Shown piece after piece: positions 45,547-55,434 of a DNA stretch of 64,000 bases; within the stretch, counting starts at the first letter, position 1; each line of letters begins with the position of its first letter. Origin of the DNA: Winogradskyella thalassocola (GTDB lineage Bacteria; Bacteroidota; Bacteroidia; Flavobacteriales; Flavobacteriaceae); the NCBI RefSeq assembly GCF_900099995.1, contig NZ_FNCZ01000001.1:620001-684000 (forward strand). Direction: 5' to 3'. The notes beneath the pieces are model-generated. The model made no database searches, was not told the origin of the DNA, and was given only the letters and a program-made list of their open reading frames with translations. A program made the position numbers and the translations under genes.

Positions 45547-47046
45547 TTAATCTATTTTGGCTCGAAAAGTTGATATAGGCAATCCATTATTTGAGGTTAA
45601 ATTAGCTTCTGTATAGGGTTTCCAAGCGTATCTTATATAAAATGGTTTTTTGTGATTATTTGGTAAGGTAAACGCTATTGTTTTGCCTTCAATTCTAGGT
45701 TCTAATTTTTTAAAATGGATGTTGTCCGTACTCATTTCAAAACCAATAATATCTTCTGATGATTTCGTTTTTAAACCACTAAACTTCCCTTTAAAATGAA
45801 TACTATAAGTGTTATTAGAAAAGGTAATTTTATCAAAAACAGGACTTTCGTAATCCTTAGCCACTTTATAGGTGTCACCGAGTGCTAATAATGCTAATCT
45901 TTCTCCAACAGGTTGTTTGTTTTTTGCATGTGTATCTTGCCGATCACCAACATCAGATATTACGGCCATTTTGGTATTGGGCACTTCATTTAATGATTCG
46001 CTTTGCGCATATCTAAATTCTGGCCATGCAGGTCTGTCTTCTCTACTGGTTAATTGTGTAAAATAAAAAGGGACGTCTTCATTAAAATCTGTACGCCATA
46101 ACTCCACCATTTTTTTAAACATAGATTGGTATAACACAGGTGCTTCTGCATTGGATTCTCCTTGGTACCAAATAACGCCTTTAATGGGTATGTTTTTTAC
46201 AGGTAAAATGCCATTCTCGTAATTGTAACTCGGCATCCAAGGGTGTTTCTGATTGACGTCTTCACTCAATGATATTTGATGTTTTGCTACTGAAATCATC
46301 GCATCTTTTTCCTCTTCTTTGGCTTCCCACCGTTGTTTTACAAACTTTGTAAAGGCCGTATCTTGTACAATTACCTTTTTAGATAGCCAAGATTCGATGG
46401 GAGAACCAGGAACGGCATTGTGAATAATACCAATAGGAATATTTAATTCACTTTGTAATTTTTCGGCGAAGTAATACCCAACAGCAGAAAAATATAGGAC
46501 ATCTTCAGGCGTTGCTTTTACCCAACCTTTGGTATTAAAATATTTATTGTTTTGAATTTTTTTTAATTCTTCCAAGGTATGAACACCATCTTTACCTGTT
46601 GGGTAAGTGGGTTTCATGTTGTAAATCCTTAAGTTAGGATTGTTTGCTTTTTTTGCAACGCTATCTCCATTTAAAGTGCGTTTTAAATCAAGGTGCATAT
46701 TTGACTGTCCGGAAGCCAACCAAACGTCACCTATTAAAATGTCTGTGAGTTGAATATAATCATCTGTTGATTCAATACTTAATCGATATGGACCTCCAGC
46801 TTCTAACGCCTCAAAATTAACGTTCCAGTGACCTTCACTATTAGATATAGTATTAATTGTGGTGCCTTTTAAAGTTGCAACTATTTTTGTGTCTGGCTTG
46901 GCTGTTCCCCAGACAGGGATTTTATGATGCCTTTGCAAAACCATGTGACTAGAAAAAACAGGATCTACTTTCAAGTTGTTTTGTGCACCTGAAAAAATGG
47001 AATAAAAAGTTAGAAAAATAATAAAACAAACAGTTTTAGTTTTCAT
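45547..47046 (-). CDS. Sialate-O-acetylesterase-type (SASA) carbohydrate esterase
   Basis: Secreted esterase of 499 residues with signal peptide about 1-21. The SGNH-like nucleophile is Ser115 in DVWLASGQSNM. Supporting motifs are VPGSPIESWLS, WYQGESNAEAP and the Asp/His pair in VGDRQDTHAKNK. The family removes acetyl groups from many glycans, not only sialic acid. No sialate genes are present, so deacetylation of the locus's own polysaccharide is inferred. Fourth gene in the eight-gene operon. Confidence 0.87.
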   Translation of the reverse strand: MKTKTVCFIIFLTFYSIFSGAQNNLKVDPVFSSHMVLQRHHKIPVWGTAKPDTKIVATLKGTTINTISNSEGHWNVNFEALEAGGPYRLSIESTDDYIQLTDILIGDVWLASGQSNMHLDLKRTLNGDSVAKKANNPNLRIYNMKPTYPTGKDGVHTLEELKKIQNNKYFNTKGWVKATPEDVLYFSAVGYYFAEKLQSELNIPIGIIHNAVPGSPIESWLSKKVIVQDTAFTKFVKQRWEAKEEEKDAMISVAKHQISLSEDVNQKHPWMPSYNYENGILPVKNIPIKGVIWYQGESNAEAPVLYQSMFKKMVELWRTDFNEDVPFYFTQLTSREDRPAWPEFRYAQSESLNEVPNTKMAVISDVGDRQDTHAKNKQPVGERLALLALGDTYKVAKDYESPVFDKITFSNNTYSIHFKGKFSGLKTKSSEDIIGFEMSTDNIHFKKLEPRIEGKTIAFTLPNNHKKPFYIRYAWKPYTEANLTSNNGLPISTFRAKID

Positions 47047-47067
47047 AAAATAGCGCGAATATCTTAG

Positions 47068-47919
47068 TTAAAATTCGGGTTTTAATTTTGTCACTTTTAT
47101 CTTATCAAACAACGCAAAGGAATCGTTTTGTGGAGCCCAATCCTCTGTAGCGCCTCCATGAAATGTTGAAAAGTAAAAAGAATCAATATCACCTTGATCC
47201 CATAAACGATAGCGGACTTCTGTATCATCAATTACTTTTACACCATCGATCCAAACCTGCATAATGCCGTTTGGTAAGTTGTTTTGATTTAATTTGATAC
47301 GTTGCGTTAAGCGGTACCATTTTCCAGTTTCAAAATATATTCCTGAATTCACTGAATCTCCATATTCTGAAGTCATATCCATATAATAAAAATAGACTAT
47401 AGCTTCAATGCCTGCGTTTCTATTGACCCACATGTATCGTGCACTCCAGCCTTCACCATTGTCGGGGTGATTTCCACCCGTATAAGTAGAACCACCACTT
47501 GTTAAACCAGGTAATTTACCTCCTTCTCTAAAATCAAATCCTTCTTCAAAAAAGACATAATAGTCCAAATAATATTCATTGGAAGCCGGTAAGGTTTTTA
47601 TAAATTGAACGCCATTTGTTTCTGGTCCAACAGTTCCTTCTGGGTAATCTACTTTTAAAACTTGCCCTTTTTCTCCCTCAGGATCAACAACGATATTGGC
47701 TTTATCACCAAATAAGGACCAACGAATTTCTCCACCTTCACTTATTAAATTTTGTGTTGTATATGTTCCTTGCGCTGCGGTTTCAAAATCTAATTCAAAA
47801 ATTACATTTTCAGCAATAGGTGTTTGATCATCGTCACTATTTTCATTAATACTTTCTTGAGCGCAAGCCTTTAGGATAAACCCATGAATTAAGACTATAA
47901 ATAAGATTGTTTTTTTCAT
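47068..47919 (-). CDS. PL14-like polysaccharide lyase, probable lipoprotein
   Basis: Secreted protein of 283 residues with a lipoprotein-like signal (LKAC, Cys19) and a short acidic linker to about residue 35. The beta-jelly-roll core carries GGKLPGL (133-139), GGN-HP near 148-152 and GEGWSARYMW (155-164), which resemble the polysaccharide lyase family 14 (alginate/glucuronan lyase) pattern. It would cleave a uronate linkage and leave the unsaturated end taken by GH88. The family call rests on motif resemblance only; a binding protein is the alternative. Confidence 0.72.
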   Translation of the reverse strand: MKKTILFIVLIHGFILKACAQESINENSDDDQTPIAENVIFELDFETAAQGTYTTQNLISEGGEIRWSLFGDKANIVVDPEGEKGQVLKVDYPEGTVGPETNGVQFIKTLPASNEYYLDYYVFFEEGFDFREGGKLPGLTSGGSTYTGGNHPDNGEGWSARYMWVNRNAGIEAIVYFYYMDMTSEYGDSVNSGIYFETGKWYRLTQRIKLNQNNLPNGIMQVWIDGVKVIDDTEVRYRLWDQGDIDSFYFSTFHGGATEDWAPQNDSFALFDKIKVTKLKPEF

Positions 47920-47926
47920 AATTCTA

Positions 47927-48910
47927 CTATTTGATAATCCCTAAGTGTTTATAAATAAAGTTTTTTGTGTTTTTGATAGCTATTTTTGATTCTGGAATAT
48001 CATAATGACCTTGCCAAACGTGCCACATTCCTTCATAAACATCTAATTCCACATCTTTATTGTTTTCTTTTAGTTGACGATACATTCTAAGGGAATTGCT
48101 TAAAAATATTTCTTTGCTTCCCACTTGAATTAGAGTGGGAGGAAAGGCTTTTGAATAATCTCCATACACAGGTGAAACGTATGGGTTTTCCCATTCCTTT
48201 CTTGATGCATAAGCTTCTGCACAATTTTCTAAAAATCCTTTATAAATTAATGTAGGGTCTGTGTCTTTTAATGTCTGATAGGAGTCTCCTATCTCATTTA
48301 AATCTAACCACGCAGACCATAACACAACAGCACTTGGTAAATTTATTTTTAAATCACGCATTTTTAAAATGGCGCCAACAGTAATTGTACCTCCTGCGGA
48401 ATCTCCATAAACTGCAATATGTTCTGCTTTATAAGTTTTTAATAGAGCTTTGTATGCTGTAATAACTTCATCTATTATCTGATGAAATTTTGCTTGTGGT
48501 GCTAAGGTGTAATCAATAGCTATTATTCTTAAGTTGCTAACATCTGCTAAAGGAATACTAGATAATAAAGTGACATCAGCAGGATAAAACACAAATGCTC
48601 CACCATGAATGTAAATAATGACTTTATCGGATTCTTGATAATTCTTTGGTTTAATATCAATGGCTCTAATGCCATCTAAAAAGATGGTTTCTACTTGAGG
48701 TTGATACAATTCTAATAGTTGAGCTATAGGTTTTTCTGCTTCAATTTTAAACGCATGTTGTCTTTCTTCCCACTCAGCAATAGGAGCGTTATGCTTTGGT
48801 AAATTAGCTCCAGCATTTCTTCCTTCAATTGACCAACCGTGCAACATAGTCTTTGCCGCTTCTGAAATAGTAGCAGGTATGGGTACTTGATTTTGAGTTT
48901 TAGGGGCCAT
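47927..48910 (-). CDS. Alpha/beta hydrolase, hormone-sensitive-lipase type
   Basis: Cytoplasmic esterase of 327 residues. The oxyanion motif HGGAF is at 102-106 and the nucleophile Ser171 is in GDSAGG. An Asp and a His (MWHVWQGH) near the C-terminus complete the triad. No signal peptide. It probably deacylates small acetylated saccharides inside the cell, complementing the secreted acetylesterase. Seven bases separate it from the next gene. Confidence 0.88.
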   Translation of the reverse strand: MAPKTQNQVPIPATISEAAKTMLHGWSIEGRNAGANLPKHNAPIAEWEERQHAFKIEAEKPIAQLLELYQPQVETIFLDGIRAIDIKPKNYQESDKVIIYIHGGAFVFYPADVTLLSSIPLADVSNLRIIAIDYTLAPQAKFHQIIDEVITAYKALLKTYKAEHIAVYGDSAGGTITVGAILKMRDLKINLPSAVVLWSAWLDLNEIGDSYQTLKDTDPTLIYKGFLENCAEAYASRKEWENPYVSPVYGDYSKAFPPTLIQVGSKEIFLSNSLRMYRQLKENNKDVELDVYEGMWHVWQGHYDIPESKIAIKNTKNFIYKHLGIIK

Positions 48911-48940
48911 TTTTGTTTTTTTATAAGTAAATCTATTTTT

Positions 48941-51900
48941 TTAATTAACGATAATTTTTTGAGAATAAGAATTTGATATGGTTCTTAATTGTAAAATATA
49001 TACACCAGAGTTTAATTGTACATCTAAATGTACTTTATTTGATAGCGTTGTTTTTACGTGCTGCTTATAGACTAACTGACCTGTTAATGAATAAATTTCA
49101 AGAATAGGTTTCTGACTTAGCATATTACTAGAAATAGTTACTTTACTATTATTAATCGGGTTAGGGTAGACACTAAAAATGGAATTTTCAATTTCAATTG
49201 TTTTGTCCGAATTGCTATTAATTGCTTTGCCTGCAGTTAGAGAAGTGTCAAAATTTAAGACAGGTCTATAACTTGATACTGTATGATCTTGTGATGCAAT
49301 ATCCCAGTAGTTGTAATTTCCAGACCCGTTGTAATCTAAACTAAATCTAAAAAATATAAAGTCTCCTGTAACGGCTCCATTATCTATTTGACTATTAATG
49401 TAATTAACAATGTTTTGAGATGAAGAACTTTGAAGATTCCCTTGTAGTGAATTTAAATCTAAAATATCATCCTCTATTGCTGTAGCTGTTGTGTCGGTAT
49501 CATAAACTCCAGCATAATAATCGGTACTTAAAACAGTACTGCTGCTTCTATACGGTAACCCATAAAGATCGACCTTATGCGCTAGGTTTCCACCACTTTG
49601 TAATAGCTGAAAATTTAAGGTAGCAGAGGTAAGCCTTTCGTTTTGTGCTAACGCTGGAATTTGAAAAGGAATTATAGCTGATGTTTTATTGTTTGATCCT
49701 ATTCTATGCGTATGATATCCTACCCATTGCATTCCTCCATTATAATACACCGTTTGGTCGTTCATGTTTGCTTCTAAGAGGTAGTTATTTTCTTGAGGAA
49801 TAGCATTAACTTGAATATTTAATATAGCGCTATCATTTAATTCCCCATCATTAACTGTAACGGTTATGCTTGAAGCACCTTCATCGCCTGAAATAGGGGA
49901 TAACGTTATTGTAGCTGTTCCGTCTGCATTATCAAAAAAAGTGATATAACTGGGTGCATTATTGATTGCAAAAGTTAATACATCAGCATCAGCATCTGTT
50001 GCCGATATATTTATGATTTTAACTTCATCAACATTTAGAGTTTGATTTACTAAATTAGACAAAACAGGTGCATTATTAACCGTAGTTGAGTCATTATTTA
50101 CCACAATATTTAAGGTTTCAGTAGCGGTTGTTGTACCATCATTTACAGAAATAGAAATACTATTTGTAGATGCATCTCCAATAGCAGGAGCAATAGTTAA
50201 CGTTGCCGTATTATCACTATTATCTATAATTGTTGCGAACGACGGCAAATTATTTGCTGAAAAACTCAATGTATCTCCATCGGTATCTGTAGCAGAAATA
50301 ATTATATTTAAAGTTTCACCTTCCGTAATGGTTTGATTTCCAATTGATTCTAAAAGAGGGGCTGTATTTGTTGGAGGAGTATATCCTGATGTATTAATAA
50401 CAATTTCTGAATAATTATTCCACCCATTAACATTACTTCCTGAACCTACTATTCTAAGATATTTTGCTGAGACATCTACAAAATCAAAATGTTCCGCAGC
50501 TGTCGTAGTTCCGGTACTCGTAGCTGAATGTACTTGAGTGAAATTACGTCCATCTGTTGAAACTTCAATTACAAAACTATAAGCTCTTTCATCACCTAAA
50601 CCAAAGGTAATATCTACCGATTGAACCGTTACAATTTCACAAAACCCTTTTTGTATCCACTGATTTCCTTCAGCTGCCCATTTTGTTTGGTTATCTCCAT
50701 CAAAAGCATTTGACGATGGATTAAATCCCCATTCATCATCTTGAAAAGTACTTGCCCAATCCGTGTCGCATTCATATACAAAAGTTGCCGTAGAATTAGA
50801 GGATGTATTACCTGCATAATCTTCTACATTGTTGGCGGTAATAGTATAGATAGAGTTTCCATTTAGAGCAGAACAGGTTAATGTTACCGTTTTATTATCT
50901 TCAGATAAAGAGGCTGAATTTATAGTTGCACCATCGCTTAAAGTATAATTTCCTGGCAACTCTGAAGAAGCTTTAGTCACACTTTCGCTAAATGTAATGA
51001 CAAATTCATCATTAAAAAATGAATTATTTGCATTTACAACAACAGGTGAAGTTATATCTGCACTCGCTTGAAATTCAAAAGCTCCACAGTCTACTGCTGC
51101 ACCAACAGATCTTGGGTCTCCATTAATATCTAAAGTAGTAAGACCTGTATTTACACCAGCATCAATTGCAGAACTTCCGGTTTTTAGATTAAAGTCCAAA
51201 TTATTAAAATCTTCATAAGTATTGATAGCGTCAATTGCAGATACTATAATATTATATTCTACTGTATTAGTTGTTTCATCATAAGTCCATGGTGTATATT
51301 TTGCGGCTATATTATTTCTTATAATATTCCCTGTACTTCCATTACCTTGCTTATCATTTTTAACTTGTATCCAAGGTATTGCATCACTCACGGGATTGTA
51401 AGACGTTGGGGTTTTAGAAACTGTATTATTTTGAATTTTACAATTAATGGCACCTGTAAGTGTGATGCCGTGATAGTGATCAGAAACTACCAAGTTATTT
51501 TCTACAATTACATTTTCTGTATGACCGTCGGTAATAATAATACCTTGCATAGAGTACCCTATTAAATTATCATTAACCATGTCTTGAGTTATAGGGTCTG
51601 CAAAGTTGAATATTTTATTATTCCTAATAACGACATCCTCTATAATTCCCGCTGCAACATTATCCTTGTCGTACATCTGTATACCATCATCATGATTTAT
51701 ATTGTAATCTTCGATATAAGCATCTCTAATAATATTATTTTCGTAAATAGCGTGTGAACCTAATGCCCTAATAGCATCTGCGCCAAAATTATCAATTAAG
51801 TTATTTCTAATTTCAGCATAATCACCTTCTATTTGTAATGCAAAATACACATTTTTGATGGTGTTGTTATTAAAGATTGTATTATCCCCACGAATAATAA

Positions 51901-54900
51901 CTGCATCTTCAGAATTTGCATACCAATCGTTTTTAGACCAAGTTGAAGAATCATTTGCACTAGAGAATGTACAGTTTTCAATTTTTAAATAAGTGGCATC
52001 GTCTTTTGTTAAGAACATGTAATCTCTTGCGAAATTACCGCCAGACCCATCAGTTGAAAATGTTAATCCATCATATGCCCAATAAGATCCATTTTCAACT
52101 TGGACGGAGGCTAAAACTGGATGCTCTCCACTTAATGGCTTTATAGTTACATAATCTGAATGCGTACCTGTCATATAAGGGCTTCCGTGAGCTCCTGATA
52201 GTAAGTAAATTACATCACCAGAATTAAACGTTTTTTGAGCAGTAAATACGTCTTGTAAGCTTTTCCATGGGCTAGCTAGTGTTCCAGGGTTGCTCATAGA
52301 TCCATTAATTGGATCACAATAATAGGCTGTTCCAGTTACATTGGAGAATTCAGAAACACTTAAAACAAAGCTCAATGTGGTAGTGTCTATATTATCTGTT
52401 GCCTGAACGTTAATGTTATAAGTCCCTGCATCACCTTCTAAAGGTGTAAATTCAAATAAGGCTGTACCATCACCATGGTCTGTAAACGTTGCAAAATTTG
52501 GAAAGCTTGTAGATGTTATTGTTAAGGTATCATTATCGCTGTCGGTTACCGAAATATTTACATTAAGTATGTTATCTTCTTCGACAGATTGGTTTGTTAC
52601 ATTAGCAATTATAGGAGCATTATTTAAGGGAGTCGTTCCATCTGGGTTTATAGTTACTAGAATAATTTCTTCAATTGAATCCGTTCCATCGGTTACAGAA
52701 ACGGTGATATTATAAGAATTAGCATCTCCTATTTGTGGAGATAAAGTTAATGAAGCAGTACCATCTCCATTATCAACAAACGTTGTAAAATTTGGTGCGT
52801 TTGTTATAGAGAAAGTTAAGGTGTCATTATCTGAATCGGTAGCAGAAATTGAGACTTCTAAGGTTTCAAGTTCGTTCATTGTTTTGCCTCCAATTGAAGC
52901 CAAAACAGGAGCAATATTCGCTGGAGGATTTATTGTGCCTGTATACTCATAAGATCCCGCATCTACACTAATTCCGATAGATCTAGGATTGCCATCTAAA
53001 TCTGTTAAAGCTAAGTCTGTATCTACACCTGCATCTATAGCAGGACTCGTAGCTGATAAATGAAAATCATTATTCACATAATCAACAAAATAATTACTGT
53101 AGTTGGCATAATTACTACCATCTATGGTTATATTATGTTCCACTGTTGAGGTTGTGTCATACGTCCATGTCGTATATTTTGCTGAAATATTATTTCTAAT
53201 TACATTATTAAAATTAGTCTGACCCGTTTTGGTTTGATCTGTTAACATAATCCATGGGACATGATCAGCATCAGAATATAAAGGAGATTGAACGACAGTG
53301 TTATTCTGTACTTTACAATTACGGGCACCGTATAGTGATATACCATGATCCTGATTATTACTAACAATATTATTTTCAACAATCCAACCATCAGCGTATC
53401 CATCGGTAATTATTATTCCTTGCATTAAATCTCCAACCAAACTATTTGTTTGAATAAAAGGAGTTACAGGATCTGCAAATAACATAAACACGTTGTTACG
53501 AAGTATAATATTTGAGATTTTTGGATCACTTTCTAAATTATAGGCTTGAAAACCATCATCATGCTGTATAGCGTAATCATTGATATAGCAATCTCTGATA
53601 GTATTGTTTTCATAGGTTGAATTGCTCCCCAAACCACGTATAGCATCGCCGGCAAAATTATCTATAAGATTGTTATATACTTCTGTAAACTCCCCTCTTA
53701 CCTCTAAAGCATGGTAAGTGTTTTTTATTAAATTATTTTCTAAATAAGCGTAGTCACTTCTTATTTGAATACCACTAGTAACGTTATTATACCAATCTGT
53801 TTTGGTCCACGTTTCTATATTTTCAGCAGATGATATTGTTGAGTTAATTATTTTAGTATGATGTGAATTTACGTCAGAAGAAAATAAAACTTGTTCTTTG
53901 GTTTTATTATTATTTGTTCCATCGATCTTAATGCCATCAAAAGCCCAATACGAAGAATTTACCAATTGAATTGACTTAATTATTGGAGCATTTCCGCTTA
54001 ATGCTTTTACCGTAACGTAGTCGTTAAAAGACAGATTGTTGATATATGGATCTCCATGATCACCAGACATTAAGTAAATTATATCACCAGAATTAAGGGG
54101 TTTATTTGTATATACTACTGCAGCTAGCGTGCTCCAAGGGTTTGCTTGTGAACCGTCATTATTGATATTTCCGTTTACAGGATCACAATAATAAACTCCA
54201 GTTACAGGAGTTTGGTATGCTGATACTACAATAGAAATAGTTTCAGTAACCGTTTCAATACCATCGCTAACAGTAATGGTTACTGAATATGTTGCTGCGT
54301 CTCCAAGTTGTGGATTTAAAGAAATAACGGCTGTACCATCTCCATTGTCGGATAATGTTGCAAAACCTGGTAAAGTACTAGAAATTATGGAAAGCGAATC
54401 ACCATCCACATCGCTTGCGCTGATGTTCACATTTAAGGACGATTGTTCTTCAATATTTTGGTTGCCAATGTAAGTAAGTGTAGGAGTTGTATTGCTAGTA
54501 TTAGTTATAGCAATTTCTAAAACAGGTCTATTATTAATCGTTCCATAATCTTGCGACGCTAAATTCCAAGTTTCTATACTGTTGACGTCAGCACTAAAAC
54601 GTATAAAAATAAAATCGCCTCCCACAGCTCCAGCAGTGTATTGAGCATTTATATATGAAACTAAATTTTGCTGAGAATTGGAGTCTAAATTTACCAATCC
54701 AGTGACGTTATCTACAAATATATTATCTTTAATTAGTGTTGCTGAAGCATCCAATGCTCCAACAAAATAATCGGTATTTAAATCTACGGCGGATGTTATT
54801 CTAAAAGGAAGACCGTATAAATCAATATTTGCGTTACTTGGTTGGTTACTATATGAAATTACTTCAACGGCTAAATCTGCAGATGTGATGGATTCTCCAG

Positions 54901-55117
54901 GTTGTAAAACAGGTAATTGAAATGGAATAATATAGGCTTGTGCATTATTATGACCTAACCTTGCGGTTGTTTGACCAACCCATCCCCAAGAGGTGTTATC
55001 GTTTTTAATGGTAATATCGTCTGAATGTGCTGGAATAATTTGAGAATTTTGTGCCTCTATAGATATAATTCCTATTAATATCATTATAAATGCATATTGA
55101 AATTTTATGATGTTCAT
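48941..55117 (-). CDS. Giant secreted double beta-helix protein with F5/8C, binding modules and T9SS tail
   Basis: A 2058-residue protein. Order: signal 1-22; locus module 27-204; cadherin-like 210-300; beta-helix one 306-726; two Ig/cadherin-like domains 735-825 and 834-922; beta-helix two 930-1350; Ig-like 1355-1450; F5/8 type C discoidin 1451-1577; two more cadherin-like 1586-1675 and 1682-1772; second locus module 1778-1958; T9SS type A sorting domain 1982-2058. The two beta-helices are clear paralogues and each keeps an HDDG motif (519-522 and 1142-1145) in the middle of the helix, a plausible active site. Both begin YYCDP-NG. It is probably a cell-surface polysaccharide lyase or hydrolase; the family is not certain. 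First gene of the eight-gene operon; a CAATCGATTG site lies 20 bases upstream of its ATG. Confidence 0.82.
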   Translation of the reverse strand: MNIIKFQYAFIMILIGIISIEAQNSQIIPAHSDDITIKNDNTSWGWVGQTTARLGHNNAQAYIIPFQLPVLQPGESITSADLAVEVISYSNQPSNANIDLYGLPFRITSAVDLNTDYFVGALDASATLIKDNIFVDNVTGLVNLDSNSQQNLVSYINAQYTAGAVGGDFIFIRFSADVNSIETWNLASQDYGTINNRPVLEIAITNTSNTTPTLTYIGNQNIEEQSSLNVNISASDVDGDSLSIISSTLPGFATLSDNGDGTAVISLNPQLGDAATYSVTITVSDGIETVTETISIVVSAYQTPVTGVYYCDPVNGNINNDGSQANPWSTLAAVVYTNKPLNSGDIIYLMSGDHGDPYINNLSFNDYVTVKALSGNAPIIKSIQLVNSSYWAFDGIKIDGTNNNKTKEQVLFSSDVNSHHTKIINSTISSAENIETWTKTDWYNNVTSGIQIRSDYAYLENNLIKNTYHALEVRGEFTEVYNNLIDNFAGDAIRGLGSNSTYENNTIRDCYINDYAIQHDDGFQAYNLESDPKISNIILRNNVFMLFADPVTPFIQTNSLVGDLMQGIIITDGYADGWIVENNIVSNNQDHGISLYGARNCKVQNNTVVQSPLYSDADHVPWIMLTDQTKTGQTNFNNVIRNNISAKYTTWTYDTTSTVEHNITIDGSNYANYSNYFVDYVNNDFHLSATSPAIDAGVDTDLALTDLDGNPRSIGISVDAGSYEYTGTINPPANIAPVLASIGGKTMNELETLEVSISATDSDNDTLTFSITNAPNFTTFVDNGDGTASLTLSPQIGDANSYNITVSVTDGTDSIEEIILVTINPDGTTPLNNAPIIANVTNQSVEEDNILNVNISVTDSDNDTLTITSTSFPNFATFTDHGDGTALFEFTPLEGDAGTYNINVQATDNIDTTTLSFVLSVSEFSNVTGTAYYCDPINGSMSNPGTLASPWKSLQDVFTAQKTFNSGDVIYLLSGAHGSPYMTGTHSDYVTIKPLSGEHPVLASVQVENGSYWAYDGLTFSTDGSGGNFARDYMFLTKDDATYLKIENCTFSSANDSSTWSKNDWYANSEDAVIIRGDNTIFNNNTIKNVYFALQIEGDYAEIRNNLIDNFGADAIRALGSHAIYENNIIRDAYIEDYNINHDDGIQMYDKDNVAAGIIEDVVIRNNKIFNFADPITQDMVNDNLIGYSMQGIIITDGHTENVIVENNLVVSDHYHGITLTGAINCKIQNNTVSKTPTSYNPVSDAIPWIQVKNDKQGNGSTGNIIRNNIAAKYTPWTYDETTNTVEYNIIVSAIDAINTYEDFNNLDFNLKTGSSAIDAGVNTGLTTLDINGDPRSVGAAVDCGAFEFQASADITSPVVVNANNSFFNDEFVITFSESVTKASSELPGNYTLSDGATINSASLSEDNKTVTLTCSALNGNSIYTITANNVEDYAGNTSSNSTATFVYECDTDWASTFQDDEWGFNPSSNAFDGDNQTKWAAEGNQWIQKGFCEIVTVQSVDITFGLGDERAYSFVIEVSTDGRNFTQVHSATSTGTTTAAEHFDFVDVSAKYLRIVGSGSNVNGWNNYSEIVINTSGYTPPTNTAPLLESIGNQTITEGETLNIIISATDTDGDTLSFSANNLPSFATIIDNSDNTATLTIAPAIGDASTNSISISVNDGTTTATETLNIVVNNDSTTVNNAPVLSNLVNQTLNVDEVKIINISATDADADVLTFAINNAPSYITFFDNADGTATITLSPISGDEGASSITVTVNDGELNDSAILNIQVNAIPQENNYLLEANMNDQTVYYNGGMQWVGYHTHRIGSNNKTSAIIPFQIPALAQNERLTSATLNFQLLQSGGNLAHKVDLYGLPYRSSSTVLSTDYYAGVYDTDTTATAIEDDILDLNSLQGNLQSSSSQNIVNYINSQIDNGAVTGDFIFFRFSLDYNGSGNYNYWDIASQDHTVSSYRPVLNFDTSLTAGKAINSNSDKTIEIENSIFSVYPNPINNSKVTISSNMLSQKPILEIYSLTGQLVYKQHVKTTLSNKVHLDVQLNSGVYILQLRTISNSYSQKIIVN

Positions 55118-55136
55118 AATAAACTATTTTAGTTAG

Positions 55137-55153
55137 ACAATCGATTGTATTTT
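55137..55153. promoter_or_regulatory. Second LacI-type operator
   Basis: ACAATCGATTGTATTTT is identical to 17 bases of the lacI/kduI operator. The central 12 bases are a perfect palindrome. It lies 20 bases upstream of the 2058-residue protein gene, where repressor binding would block the eight-gene operon. Confidence 0.75.
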
Positions 55154-55386
55154 TGTAAAAATGCTTTTAATATTTTGATAACACTTTGCTTGAGGCTACA
55201 ATAAATTATCAATAGTAATATTTCTTAATCCCCTTTTATATTTTATACCAATACACCACTTAATTATAAGGTTACATAAGATTAATTAAGTCAATTTGTT
55301 TGCTGTATTTAATTTTTTAGTCGTTAAACGGATATTTGAGAAGGATCATGTGAGTACTAGATTAATTAAATAATAAGTATTAAATA
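55154..55386. other. Intergenic stretch between operator and terminator
   Basis: About 230 AT-rich bases with no useful open frame. No TAnnTTTG box is evident on the minus strand. It separates the eight-gene operon's promoter from the terminator of the preceding operon. Confidence 0.4.
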
Positions 55387-55419
55387 GAAAACGAGGGAAT
55401 GTAATGATCCCTCGTTTTC
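55387..55419 (-). terminator. Intrinsic terminator after the tandem-module gene
   Basis: Perfect 12-base arms GAAAACGAGGGA/TCCCTCGTTTTC with a 9-base loop, 16 bases after the stop of the 546-residue protein gene on the minus strand. Confidence 0.85.
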
Positions 55420-55434
55420 AAAAGTTGCTATTAA

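Noticed and set aside
45547..47046. Sialic-acid degradation
   Set aside because: The SASA family name suggests it, but no sialidase or sialate catabolic genes are present.
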